Positions 1 through 6,183 of a DNA stretch of 6,183 nucleotides are shown in pieces; positions within the stretch are counted from its first letter, which is position 1; each line of letters starts with the position of its first letter. The DNA is taken from the NCBI GenBank assembly GCA_028877045.1, contig JAGWPQ010000500.1, positions 1 to 6,183 on the forward strand, read 5' to 3'. The translations under genes were made by a program, and so were the position numbers. Origin of the DNA: Bacteroidota bacterium (lineage in GTDB: Bacteria > Bacteroidota > Bacteroidia > Chitinophagales > Chitinophagaceae). The notes under the pieces were generated by a model. The model was not told where the DNA came from. It did not search any database and saw only the letters and a list, made by a program, of their open reading frames with translations.

Positions 1-243
1 GTTACAACATTACTGTCAAAAGATTTTCTGAAGCTGGTATTGATTGCATTTCTCATCGCATCACCTGTTGCCTGGTACGCCATGAACAAATGGTTGCAAA
101 CATATACTTACCGCATTAGCATCGAGTGGTGGGTATTTGCAGGTGCAGGTTTATTATCGATGATCATCGCATTTACAACAGTAAGTTTTCAGGCAATTAA
201 AGCAGCCGTAGCCAATCCGGTAAAAAGTTTAAGAACCGAATAA
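1..243 (+). CDS. FtsX/MacB-type ABC transporter permease, C-terminal end (5' truncated by window)
   Basis: The reading frame is open from base 1 to the TAA at 241-243, giving 80 residues that belong to the end of a larger protein. They hold the last two membrane segments of an FtsX domain (about residues 10-27 and 43-65 of the visible part), separated by a short loop containing YRISIEWW. The C-terminal tail ANPVKSLRTE is followed directly by the stop. The same layout, with near-identical SKDFLK, WW and NPVKSLRTE elements, ends both complete permeases downstream, so this is a third paralogue. In the FtsX/MacB family this part anchors the permease in the inner membrane and ends in the cytoplasm. 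A TTG at 40 could be read as a start, but the frame continues upstream and homology to the neighbours begins before it. The next permease starts 10 bases after the stop, which suggests co-transcription. Full length and substrate are unknown. Confidence 0.93.
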   Translation, partial: VTTLLSKDFLKLVLIAFLIASPVAWYAMNKWLQTYTYRISIEWWVFAGAGLLSMIIAFTTVSFQAIKAAVANPVKSLRTE

Positions 244-253
244 AACTATTTTT

Positions 254-2698
254 ATGATAAAGAATTATTTCAAGATCGCATTCCGTAACCTATGGAAAAA
301 CAAAAGTTACAGCGCCATTAATATTTTTGGCCTTGCCATTGGTTTAGCTACCTGTTTATTGATAACATTATTCATTACAGATGAATTAAGTTATGATACT
401 TTTCATACCAATGCAGATCGTATTTATCGTATCAATGCAGATATACGTTTTGGCGGTTCCGAAATGCGCATTGCCGAAACATCGGATATGATGGGGCAGA
501 TGCTTAAAAAAGATTATCCGCAGGTAGAAGAATATACGCGTATTTATAGCAACAGCGGCAGCAAGCTGATAAAAAAAGGGAATGAATTTATTAATGAAGA
601 ACATGTGGCATTTTTTGATTCTACTTTTTTTAATGTATTCACACTACCTGCTGTTGAAGGAGATACTAAAACAGCATTGAACGAACCGAATACTGTTGTT
701 GTAACCGAATCGGCTGCGAGAAAATATTTCAACTCAACAAATGTTTTGGGTAAAACTATTGAAATTAAAAAAGGTGTGACAACGCAGCCCTTTAAGATAA
801 CAGCAGTAATAAAAGATATTCCGCATAACTCTGATCTTCGTTTCGATTTTATGTTCTCCATGAAGAGCGCCGATTATCAATGGGGACAATTTACCAGTCA
901 CAATTTTCATACTTATTTATTACTGAAAAAAGGAACAGACTATAAAGCTTTCGAAAAAAACTTCCCGCAATATATCGAGAAGTATGTGCTGCCTTATGTA
1001 CAGCAATTCATCAAAATAAATAGTATGGATGAATTTAAAAAAGCAGGTAACAGGCTTGATTATTCGCTTATCCCGCTTACAAAAATCCATTTGTACAGCG
1101 ATTACTCGTTTGAATTAAGTCCATCGGGAAATATACAGTACATCTATATTTTCGGGGCGGTAGCCATATTCATTTTGATCATTGCCTGCATTAATTTCAT
1201 GAACTTAAGTACGGCACGCAGCGCTAACCGTGCAAAAGAAGTTGGTATCAGAAAAGTATTGGGCACCGAAAGAAAAACATTGATCACACAGTTTCTTGTT
1301 GAGTCAACCATCACCGCATTCATTTCTCTTTTTATTGCAATTGTTGTTGCATACCTGGTATTACCATTGTTTAACAATGTTGCTGCGAAATCGCTTTCGA
1401 TCAATGATCTGTTGAGTTTTAAAATTCTTCCTTTCATTATTCTTCTTCCATTTGTTGTTGGCTTGCTGGCGGGCAGTTATCCTGCATTATTTCTTTCAGG
1501 ATTTAAACCCATTGTGGTTTTAAAAGGAAATGCGAATTCGGGATTTAAGAAAAGTAACCTGCGAAATGTTTTGGTGGTGTTTCAATTCACTACTTCGGTA
1601 ATTCTAATCATCGGAACGATCATCGTATATAACCAACTGCATTACATACAAACAAAAAAATTGGGTTATAATAAAGATCAGGTATTGATCATTAACGGCA
1701 CCGGCGCACTCAATAATAATATCACTGCATTTAAAAACGAAGTACTTGCCATGCAGGGTGTAAGCAGTGCTACTATCAGTTCTTTTCTTCCTGTTTCCAG
1801 CTCTTCACGGAACGATAACAGTTATTCTAAGGAAGCAGTGATGGATTCGAAGAGCGGACTTGATCTGCAGACATGGACAGTAGATTATGATTATGTCAAA
1901 ACATTGGGGATGGAAATTGTAAAAGGAAGAAATTTTTCCAAAGAGTTTGGTACCGACTCAAGTGCAGTGTTGATCACAGAAACAACAGCAAAGATTTTGG
2001 GCTATGCCGACCCGATCGGAAAAATGATCTATGCACCACCAAATAATAATGCACCCAGTGCCACATTAATACCATTACAAATAATTGGTGTGATCAAAGA
2101 TTTTCATTTCGAATCGCTCCATCAAAATATCGGGCCATTATGTATGCGGCTTGGTAACAGCAATGATCTGGTTTCATTTAAAATAACAGCAGCAAATACG
2201 CAAAACTTAATTCCACAGGTAGAAAAAAAGTGGAAGGAACTGGCATCGGGCATGCCATTCAGTTATCGTTTTCTGGACGATGCATTTAATGAAATGTACA
2301 TCAGCGAAAAGCGTGTAGGCACCATTGCCATTGTGTTTGCGATACTCGCTGTATTTGTTGCCTGTCTAGGTTTATTTGGATTGGTAACGTATATGGCCGA
2401 ACAACGCACCAAAGAAATAGGTGTACGCAAAGTATTGGGTGCGTCAGTAAGTAATCTGGTATCAATGCTGTCGAAAGATTTTTTAAAGTTAGTTATCATC
2501 TCCACCATCATTGCATTTCCTGTTGCATGGTGGGGCATGCGTAACTGGTTACAGGACTTTGCATACCGTATCGATATAAGTTGGTGGATATTTTTAGCGG
2601 CTGCTGTTATTGCTTTGGCGGTGGCATTGATAACTATCAGTTTTCAGGCCATCAAAGCGGCAAATGCAAATCCGGTAAAGAGTTTAAGAACAGAATAA
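254..2698 (+). CDS. FtsX/MacB-type ABC transporter permease with two FtsX modules (814 aa)
   Basis: This is an inner-membrane permease of the MacB/LolC/FtsX superfamily, which passes ATPase motion to periplasmic domains and does not form a classical channel. Predicted order: membrane helix 21-42; periplasmic MacB_PCD-like domain about 45-290; three helices at about 293-315, 344-372 and 389-413 (FtsX module 1); helix about 436-458; second periplasmic domain about 460-685; three helices at about 688-712, 743-762 and 776-798 (FtsX module 2). Each module carries the cytoplasmic coupling motif: RAKEVGIRKVLG at 326-337 and RTKEIGVRKVLG at 718-729. In this family that loop contacts the ATPase. Classical MacB has four helices and a fused ATPase; here there are eight helices and no ATPase domain, so a separate ATPase, probably the one at 5216, is needed. 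The ATG at 254 gives the MIKNYFKIAFRNLWKNK start typical of Bacteroidota paralogues. The upstream bases are A/T-rich without a Shine-Dalgarno motif. Substrate unknown. Confidence 0.95.
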   Translation: MIKNYFKIAFRNLWKNKSYSAINIFGLAIGLATCLLITLFITDELSYDTFHTNADRIYRINADIRFGGSEMRIAETSDMMGQMLKKDYPQVEEYTRIYSNSGSKLIKKGNEFINEEHVAFFDSTFFNVFTLPAVEGDTKTALNEPNTVVVTESAARKYFNSTNVLGKTIEIKKGVTTQPFKITAVIKDIPHNSDLRFDFMFSMKSADYQWGQFTSHNFHTYLLLKKGTDYKAFEKNFPQYIEKYVLPYVQQFIKINSMDEFKKAGNRLDYSLIPLTKIHLYSDYSFELSPSGNIQYIYIFGAVAIFILIIACINFMNLSTARSANRAKEVGIRKVLGTERKTLITQFLVESTITAFISLFIAIVVAYLVLPLFNNVAAKSLSINDLLSFKILPFIILLPFVVGLLAGSYPALFLSGFKPIVVLKGNANSGFKKSNLRNVLVVFQFTTSVILIIGTIIVYNQLHYIQTKKLGYNKDQVLIINGTGALNNNITAFKNEVLAMQGVSSATISSFLPVSSSSRNDNSYSKEAVMDSKSGLDLQTWTVDYDYVKTLGMEIVKGRNFSKEFGTDSSAVLITETTAKILGYADPIGKMIYAPPNNNAPSATLIPLQIIGVIKDFHFESLHQNIGPLCMRLGNSNDLVSFKITAANTQNLIPQVEKKWKELASGMPFSYRFLDDAFNEMYISEKRVGTIAIVFAILAVFVACLGLFGLVTYMAEQRTKEIGVRKVLGASVSNLVSMLSKDFLKLVIISTIIAFPVAWWGMRNWLQDFAYRIDISWWIFLAAAVIALAVALITISFQAIKAANANPVKSLRTE

Positions 2699-2771
2699 GT
2701 TATTGGGAAAAGTGAAAAGCAAATAAAAATAATGAACAAAGAATATTGAATAATTGATAAAGAATTACACA
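2699..2771. other. C-poor intergenic spacer with loosely repeated GAAT/TGAA words
   Basis: These 73 bases between the two complete permease genes contain only four C residues on the + strand and are rich in purines. From about 2731 on, short words of the kind ATGAA, AGAAT, TGAAT, TGATA and AGAAT recur every 6-8 bases (starting near 2732, 2740, 2747, 2755 and 2761). I find no clear Bacteroidota promoter (TTTG near -33 with TAnnTTTG near -7) and no hairpin with a T-run. It may be a decayed low-complexity repeat tract like those scattered between genes in Bacteroidota genomes; that comparison is from general knowledge. Confidence 0.5.
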
Positions 2772-2785
2772 ATGATAAAAAACTA
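2754..2785 (+). repeat. Imperfect 18-base tandem repeat of the permease gene start
   Basis: TTGATAAAGAATTA at 2754-2767 is followed 18 bases later by ATGATAAAAAACTA at 2772-2785, the real start of the next permease; 11 of 14 bases match. The upstream copy matches the start of the other permease gene (ATGATAAAGAATTA at 254-267) even better, at 13 of 14. The copy is in frame with the gene, so initiation at the TTG would give MIKNYTMIKNYF. It could be a leftover of gene duplication, or a chance outcome in an A-rich tract. Confidence 0.55.
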
Positions 2786-5135
2786 TTTCATCATCACTTT
2801 CAGGAATATTCTTCGCAATAAAACTTTCAACTTCTTAAATATATCAGGGTTAGCTGTTGGTATTGCATCGGCTGCATTAATTTTTTTATGGGTGGAAGAT
2901 GAATTGAATTACAATCATTATTTTCCAAACAGAAATAATCTATACGTCATAAAGGATAAACAAACTTATGATGGAAATACTTTTGTGTTTGATGCTACTC
3001 CGGGTCCGTTGGCACAGGCTGTGAAAGATGAAACGCCCGGAATTCAAACTACTGCACGATCTACATGGGCAAACCCCATGTTGTTTTCTCTTGAAGATAA
3101 ATCAATCTACGAAAATGGTCGCCATGTTGATTCCGGCTTCCTGACCATGTTTTCGGTACCTTTTATAAAAGGCAATGCTGCTGCGGCTTTTATGCAATTG
3201 CATTCGGTTGTTATATCAGAAAAAATGGCATTGAAGTTTTTTACATCAACCGATAACATTATTGGGAAAACACTGAAAGTTGATAATAAAGAAGATTATA
3301 TTATATCGGGTGTATTTAAAGATTTACCAGAGAATGTGTCTATAAAATTTGATTGGTTAATTTCTTTCAAAGTTTTTGAAGAACAAAATCTGTGGTTAAA
3401 AGAGTGGGGTAGTAACAGCATTATAACTTATGCCCGAACTGATCCCAATGCAAACATTCCTGCAATTAATAAACGGTTATATGATATTGTACAGAGAAAA
3501 AATTCGCAGTCAACTGTTGCAAAGATGATGTTATATCCATTCAACAGAATCCGATTGTATAACAATTTCGATAATGACGGGAATGAAAAAGAAGGGGTAA
3601 TAAAAAATGTGCGTTTGTTTAGTTTAATAGCATGGATCATTTTAATTATTGCCTGCATCAATTTTATGAACCTTGCCACTGCACGCAGCGAAAAACGCGC
3701 AAAGGAAGTTGGCATACGAAAAGTAATGGGTGCTGTAAAACAAAAATTAATTGTTCAGTTTATTGCGGAATCTGTTTTGTTATCATTTCTGGCCATGCTA
3801 TTGGCAATAGGAATAATGTTTTTGATCTTGCCTGCATTTAATACCCTTGTACATAAAAATTTATCGCTACAAGTTTTTCAGCCGATACATCTTGGTGGCT
3901 TAATTGTCATTGCTTTGGTATGCGGCATTTTAGCAGGCAGTTATCCTGCATTTTATTTATCATCATTTAATCCGGCACTCGTTTTAAAAAGTACAAAATT
4001 AAAAACAGGTAGTGCAGCATTCATTCGTAAGGCATTGGTGGTAACACAATTCTCGGCTTCGGTAGTTTTAATTATCTGCACAATAATTATTTATCAACAA
4101 ATTCAATATGGTAAAGAAAAAGATTTAGGCTTTAAAAAAGATAACCTCATTATAACTTCATTACATGGTAATATGAGGTCTCATTTTTCATCAATTAAAA
4201 ATGATTTAATAAATACGGGTGTTGTTGAAAATGCGAGCATCAGCAACAGCGATGTTTTAAACATGGGTAGTAATACAGGCGATTTTTCGTGGGAAGGTAA
4301 GGCTCCAGACAAACAAATTTTAATTACCGTCGAAGGTATAAGTTCGGAATATATTTTAACGCAGGGCATGCAATTAAAACAGGGAAGAAGTTTCTACGAA
4401 AATCTTAAAGCTGACAGCAACAATATTATCATTAATGAAACTTTAGCAAAAATTATTAATAATAAAAATATTCTTGGTTCTGTAATTAACAGAGAAAAGG
4501 ATAAATATACAGTTGTTGGTGTTGTAAAGGATTTTGTTTCTAATAATGTGTACCAACCTGCTGCTCCATTGATGTTATTTGCTGATACGTCGAACGCAAA
4601 TGTTTTATCTGTTCGTTTAAAAGCAAATGCACCTATAACATCTGCACTAGCTAAAGTAGAAAAAGTAATTAAAACGAATAATCCGGGTTATCCTTTTGAA
4701 TATGAATTTGCAGATGAAGAATTTGGTCGTTTTTTTCAGGCAGAAACTTTAATTGGAAAATTAGCAGGGGTATTTGCAGCATTGGCTATTATTATTTCTT
4801 GTCTTGGTTTATTTGGATTGGCATCCTTTACCGCCGAAAGAAGAACAAAAGAAATTGGAATTCGAAAAGTATTAGGTGCTTCTGTAAGCGGTATAACAGG
4901 TTTATTGTCAAAAGATTTTTTAAAGCCTGTTTTATTATCGGTTGTTATTGCATTTCCTGTTTCGTGGTGGATGATGTTTAACTGGTTAAAAGATTATCAA
5001 TACAAAATAACTATACAATGGTGGGTGTTTGCGTTGGCCGGTTTATTGGTGTTGCTGATTGCATTGGTAACAGTAAGTTTTCAGTCGGTGAGGGCAGCCA
5101 TTGCAAACCCGGTAAAAAGTTTGAGAACAGAATAA
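2772..5135 (+). CDS. FtsX/MacB-type ABC transporter permease with two FtsX modules (787 aa)
   Basis: This is a second complete inner-membrane permease with the same plan as its upstream neighbour: helix about 20-41; periplasmic MacB_PCD-like domain about 45-278; helices about 281-301, 327-354 and 373-395; helix about 419-441; second periplasmic domain about 445-660; helices about 663-684, 717-736 and 749-770. The coupling motifs are RAKEVGIRKVMG (309-320) and RTKEIGIRKVLG (691-702), and it ends NPVKSLRTE. The FtsX modules resemble the upstream paralogue closely, while the periplasmic domains differ much more, which suggests distinct substrates or partners (inference). I chose the ATG at 2772 because it gives the family start MIKNYF. 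An in-frame TTG at 2754 would add six residues that repeat the start and is less likely. The gene looks more AT-rich than its neighbour, especially around 4400-4500. No ATPase domain is present; the ATPase is encoded 80 bases downstream. Substrate unknown. Confidence 0.94.
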   Translation: MIKNYFIITFRNILRNKTFNFLNISGLAVGIASAALIFLWVEDELNYNHYFPNRNNLYVIKDKQTYDGNTFVFDATPGPLAQAVKDETPGIQTTARSTWANPMLFSLEDKSIYENGRHVDSGFLTMFSVPFIKGNAAAAFMQLHSVVISEKMALKFFTSTDNIIGKTLKVDNKEDYIISGVFKDLPENVSIKFDWLISFKVFEEQNLWLKEWGSNSIITYARTDPNANIPAINKRLYDIVQRKNSQSTVAKMMLYPFNRIRLYNNFDNDGNEKEGVIKNVRLFSLIAWIILIIACINFMNLATARSEKRAKEVGIRKVMGAVKQKLIVQFIAESVLLSFLAMLLAIGIMFLILPAFNTLVHKNLSLQVFQPIHLGGLIVIALVCGILAGSYPAFYLSSFNPALVLKSTKLKTGSAAFIRKALVVTQFSASVVLIICTIIIYQQIQYGKEKDLGFKKDNLIITSLHGNMRSHFSSIKNDLINTGVVENASISNSDVLNMGSNTGDFSWEGKAPDKQILITVEGISSEYILTQGMQLKQGRSFYENLKADSNNIIINETLAKIINNKNILGSVINREKDKYTVVGVVKDFVSNNVYQPAAPLMLFADTSNANVLSVRLKANAPITSALAKVEKVIKTNNPGYPFEYEFADEEFGRFFQAETLIGKLAGVFAALAIIISCLGLFGLASFTAERRTKEIGIRKVLGASVSGITGLLSKDFLKPVLLSVVIAFPVSWWMMFNWLKDYQYKITIQWWVFALAGLLVLLIALVTVSFQSVRAAIANPVKSLRTE

Positions 5136-5143
5136 AACAGATG

Positions 5144-5171
5144 TCAGATATGAGAATTGAGAGATGAGGTG
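5144..5171 (+). repeat. 7-base repeat array, TGAG orientation (4 units)
   Basis: Four consecutive 7-base units read TCAGATA (5144), TGAGAAT (5151), TGAGAGA (5158) and TGAGGTG (5165). TGAG recurs at exactly 7-base spacing in the last three, and the first differs by one base in that core. The array directly precedes a second array in which the core is CTCA, the reverse complement of TGAG. It lies wholly in the spacer between the permease and ATPase genes. Confidence 0.7.
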
Positions 5172-5200
5172 AAAACTCAAAACTCAAAACTCAATACTCA
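5151..5200 (+). promoter_or_regulatory. Possible hairpin formed by the opposed heptamer arrays
   Basis: TGAGAATTGAG (5151-5161) can pair with CTCAATACTCA (5190-5200) in 10 of 11 positions; the exception is A5155 opposite A5196. Inside it TGAG (5165-5168) can pair with CTCA (5183-5186) across a symmetric 3x3 internal loop. The 3' arm ends 15 bases before the ATPase start codon, so in mRNA it could affect translation of that gene. There is no T-run, so it does not look like an intrinsic terminator. Alternative registers shifted by 7 bases are also possible. Folding energy was not computed and the function is a guess. Confidence 0.35.
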
Positions 5201-5216
5201 AAACTCAATACTAATA
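5175..5216 (+). repeat. 7-base repeat array, ACTCAAW (5 units plus a decayed sixth)
   Basis: The units are ACTCAAA (5175), ACTCAAA (5182), ACTCAAT (5189), ACTCAAA (5196) and ACTCAAT (5203). A decayed sixth, ACTAATA (5210), has its last base as the A of the ATPase start codon. Only the seventh position varies, A or T. The array occupies the region where a ribosome would bind before the ATG at 5216. Similar heptamer tracts occur between genes in Bacteroidota and cyanobacteria by general knowledge; whether this one has a function is unknown. Confidence 0.85.
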
Positions 5217-5884
5217 TGATACAATTAAAGAACATTTTTAAATGGGTAACAGTTGGCGGCAGCAGAGTTTTTTTATTGAAAGATATTAATCTTACAATAA
5301 AAGAAGGAGAGTTTATCAGCATCATGGGACCATCGGGTTCGGGGAAATCTACACTGTTGAATGTAATTGGTATGCTGGACGATTTTAATGAAGGTGAATA
5401 TAATTTTATTGATCAGCCTGTTCATCAGTTAAAAGAAAAACAAAAGTCTCAACTGTATAAAAGCCATATCGGCTTTGTGTTTCAGGCCTATCATTTAATT
5501 GATGAATTAACGGTGTACGAAAATATTGAGACACCATTATTATATCAAAATGTAAAAGCTTCCGAACGACAGGCGATTGTTGCAGATATGTTGGACCGCT
5601 TCAATATTGTTGGGAAAAAAGATCTGTTCCCTTCACAATTATCGGGAGGGCAACAACAGTTGGTTGGTGTGGCAAGGGCATTGGTGGCTAAACCAAAATT
5701 AATTTTAGCCGATGAACCAACAGGAAATTTAAACAGCAAACAGGGCGAAGAGATCATGGAACTGTTTAAACAGTTGAATAAAGAGGATGGCGTAACCATT
5801 GTGCAGGTAACACATTCGGAAAAGAATGCTGCTTACGGTTCACGCATCATTCACTTATTGGATGGGAGAGTAGAAAAAAATTAA
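5216..5884 (+). CDS. LolD/MacB-type ABC transporter ATP-binding protein (222 aa)
   Basis: This cytoplasmic ATPase would bind the coupling loops of the FtsX-type permeases and power them by ATP hydrolysis. Visible motifs are Walker A GPSGSGKST (38-46), Q-loop Gln90 in VFQ, signature LSGGQQQ (142-148), Walker B LILADEP (162-168) with catalytic Glu167, D-loop GNLNS (170-174) and switch His200 in VTHS. Length (about 220 residues) and the GPSGSGKSTLLN and LADEPTGNL stretches fit the LolD/MacB/FtsE group. Two positions depart from the commonest form: Leu149 follows the signature where Arg is usual (LSGGQQQR), and Asn173 sits in the D-loop where Asp is usual. Both may be normal for this Bacteroidota clade. 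It is the only ATPase in the window and follows at least three permease genes lacking one, so it probably serves them. The ATG at 5216 is the only start consistent with the family N-terminus (MIQLKNIFK). The paralogues LolD, MacB and FtsE cannot be told apart with certainty here. Confidence 0.95.
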   Translation: MIQLKNIFKWVTVGGSRVFLLKDINLTIKEGEFISIMGPSGSGKSTLLNVIGMLDDFNEGEYNFIDQPVHQLKEKQKSQLYKSHIGFVFQAYHLIDELTVYENIETPLLYQNVKASERQAIVADMLDRFNIVGKKDLFPSQLSGGQQQLVGVARALVAKPKLILADEPTGNLNSKQGEEIMELFKQLNKEDGVTIVQVTHSEKNAAYGSRIIHLLDGRVEKN

Positions 5885-5911
5885 TTTATTTATCGAACAA
5901 ATATTTATTGT

Positions 5912-6183
5912 ATGAAGTTGAGTCTTAAAAATTATATACCGCTTGTTTTATTTGTGATGATCAGTTGCAGTATCAATGCACAGGATACCTTGCAGCATAA
6001 ATATACTTTGCAGCAATGTGTTGATCTGGCCATTCAAAATAATCTTGATATCAAAAATGCAGAATACAGGATGCAAAGCAACGATGTAAATGCACAACAG
6101 GCTAAAGCTATTGCTATCCCGTCATTATCTGCAAATATCACACATGGCATTAATCAGGGGAAAAGTATTAATCCTTATACCAA
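5912..6183 (+). CDS. TolC-family outer-membrane efflux protein, N-terminal part (cut by window end)
   Basis: The ATG at 5912 opens a frame that runs off the window after 90 codons and two bases. Residues 1-23 look like a signal peptide: Lys2 and Lys6, a hydrophobic run from about 9 to 17, and a probable cleavage after Asn-Ala at 22-23, leaving a mature start QDTLQ. The mature part YTLQQCVDLAIQNNLDIKNA, followed by a helix and then IPSLSANITHGINQGKSINPYT, matches the usual opening of Bacteroidota TolC proteins: a helix with AxxNN, a conserved proline, then a beta strand and a G..xGxSI.P element. TolC proteins form trimeric outer-membrane ducts for tripartite exporters. Its position 27 bases after the ATPase gene supports a MacAB-TolC-like system. 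Cys19 lies in VMISC, a poor lipoprotein box because Met holds the -3 position, so ordinary signal peptidase cleavage is favoured. No Shine-Dalgarno motif is seen. Confidence 0.88.
   Translation, partial: MKLSLKNYIPLVLFVMISCSINAQDTLQHKYTLQQCVDLAIQNNLDIKNAEYRMQSNDVNAQQAKAIAIPSLSANITHGINQGKSINPYT

Noticed and set aside
40..243. A stand-alone 67-residue membrane protein starting at TTG 40
   Set aside because: The frame is open to the window edge and the residues before position 40 (LLSKDFLK) match the C-terminal part of the two downstream permeases, so it is the tail of a longer gene.
386..2538. Minus-strand open frames within the first complete permease gene (386-604, 544-861, 1144-1437, 2263-2538)
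   Set aside because: They lie opposite a strongly supported gene, show no recognisable domain, and their composition is that expected from reading the complement of membrane-protein codons.
2754..2771. TTG at 2754 as the start of the second complete permease
   Set aside because: It adds only six residues that repeat the start, while the ATG at 2772 gives the family N-terminus MIKNYF seen in the paralogue.
3428..4981. Open frames in other frames within the second complete permease (3428-3715 -, 3632-3841 +, 4181-4369 -, 4799-4981 +)
   Set aside because: They overlap a well-supported coding region and have no recognisable family features.
5136..5200. Intrinsic terminator after the second complete permease
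   Set aside because: The possible stem is A/T-rich with a mismatch and a long loop, and it is not followed by a T-run.
5175..5216. CRISPR-like array
   Set aside because: The units are 7 bases long and directly adjoining with no spacers, so it is a simple tandem repeat.
5545..5799. Minus-strand open frame opposite the ATPase gene
   Set aside because: It is the complement of the signature and Walker B region and shows nothing of its own.
5885..5911. Promoter for the TolC-like gene
   Set aside because: The 27 bases are A/T-rich but contain no match to TAnnTTTG with an upstream TTTG at proper spacing; co-transcription with the ATPase gene is simpler.
5954..5970. TolC-like protein as a lipoprotein anchored at Cys19
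   Set aside because: The sequence VMISC has Met at -3 where Leu is preferred, and a good ordinary cleavage site follows at Asn-Ala 22-23.

Overview
The window reads as an AT-rich stretch of a Bacteroidota genome, probably from the Chitinophagales/Sphingobacteriales side. This rests on three things: large two-module FtsX/MacB-type permeases that start MIKNYF and end NPVKSLRTE, a TolC-family protein with a Bacteroidota-style N-terminus, and start codons preceded by A/T-rich sequence instead of a Shine-Dalgarno motif. The taxonomic call is inference from family knowledge, not a database match.

Everything lies on the + strand. From left to right: the last 80 codons of one FtsX-type permease (1-243); a complete paralogous permease (254-2698) after a 10-base gap; a 73-base C-poor spacer; a second complete permease (2772-5135); an 80-base spacer made of 7-base repeats in two opposing orientations; a LolD/MacB-type ABC ATPase (5216-5884); a 27-base gap; and the first 90 codons of a TolC-family outer-membrane protein (5912 to the window end). 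There is no stretch over 300 bases without a gene. I see no RNA gene, insertion sequence, CRISPR array, convincing promoter or terminator, so one co-transcribed unit is likely.

The genes fit a MacAB-TolC-like tripartite exporter. The permeases sit in the inner membrane with large periplasmic domains, the ATPase drives them from the cytoplasm, and the TolC-like protein would provide the outer-membrane duct. A MacA/HlyD-type adaptor is expected for such a machine but is not in the window; it may lie downstream. Each complete permease carries two FtsX modules, so one chain could form the whole membrane part, and several paralogous permeases may share the single ATPase. The substrate cannot be told from sequence.

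No new system is evident. The most interesting non-coding signal is the opposed heptamer array just before the ATPase start (5144-5216), which can fold into an imperfect hairpin in 7-base register. Next is a vestigial-looking second copy of a permease gene start at 2754-2767.
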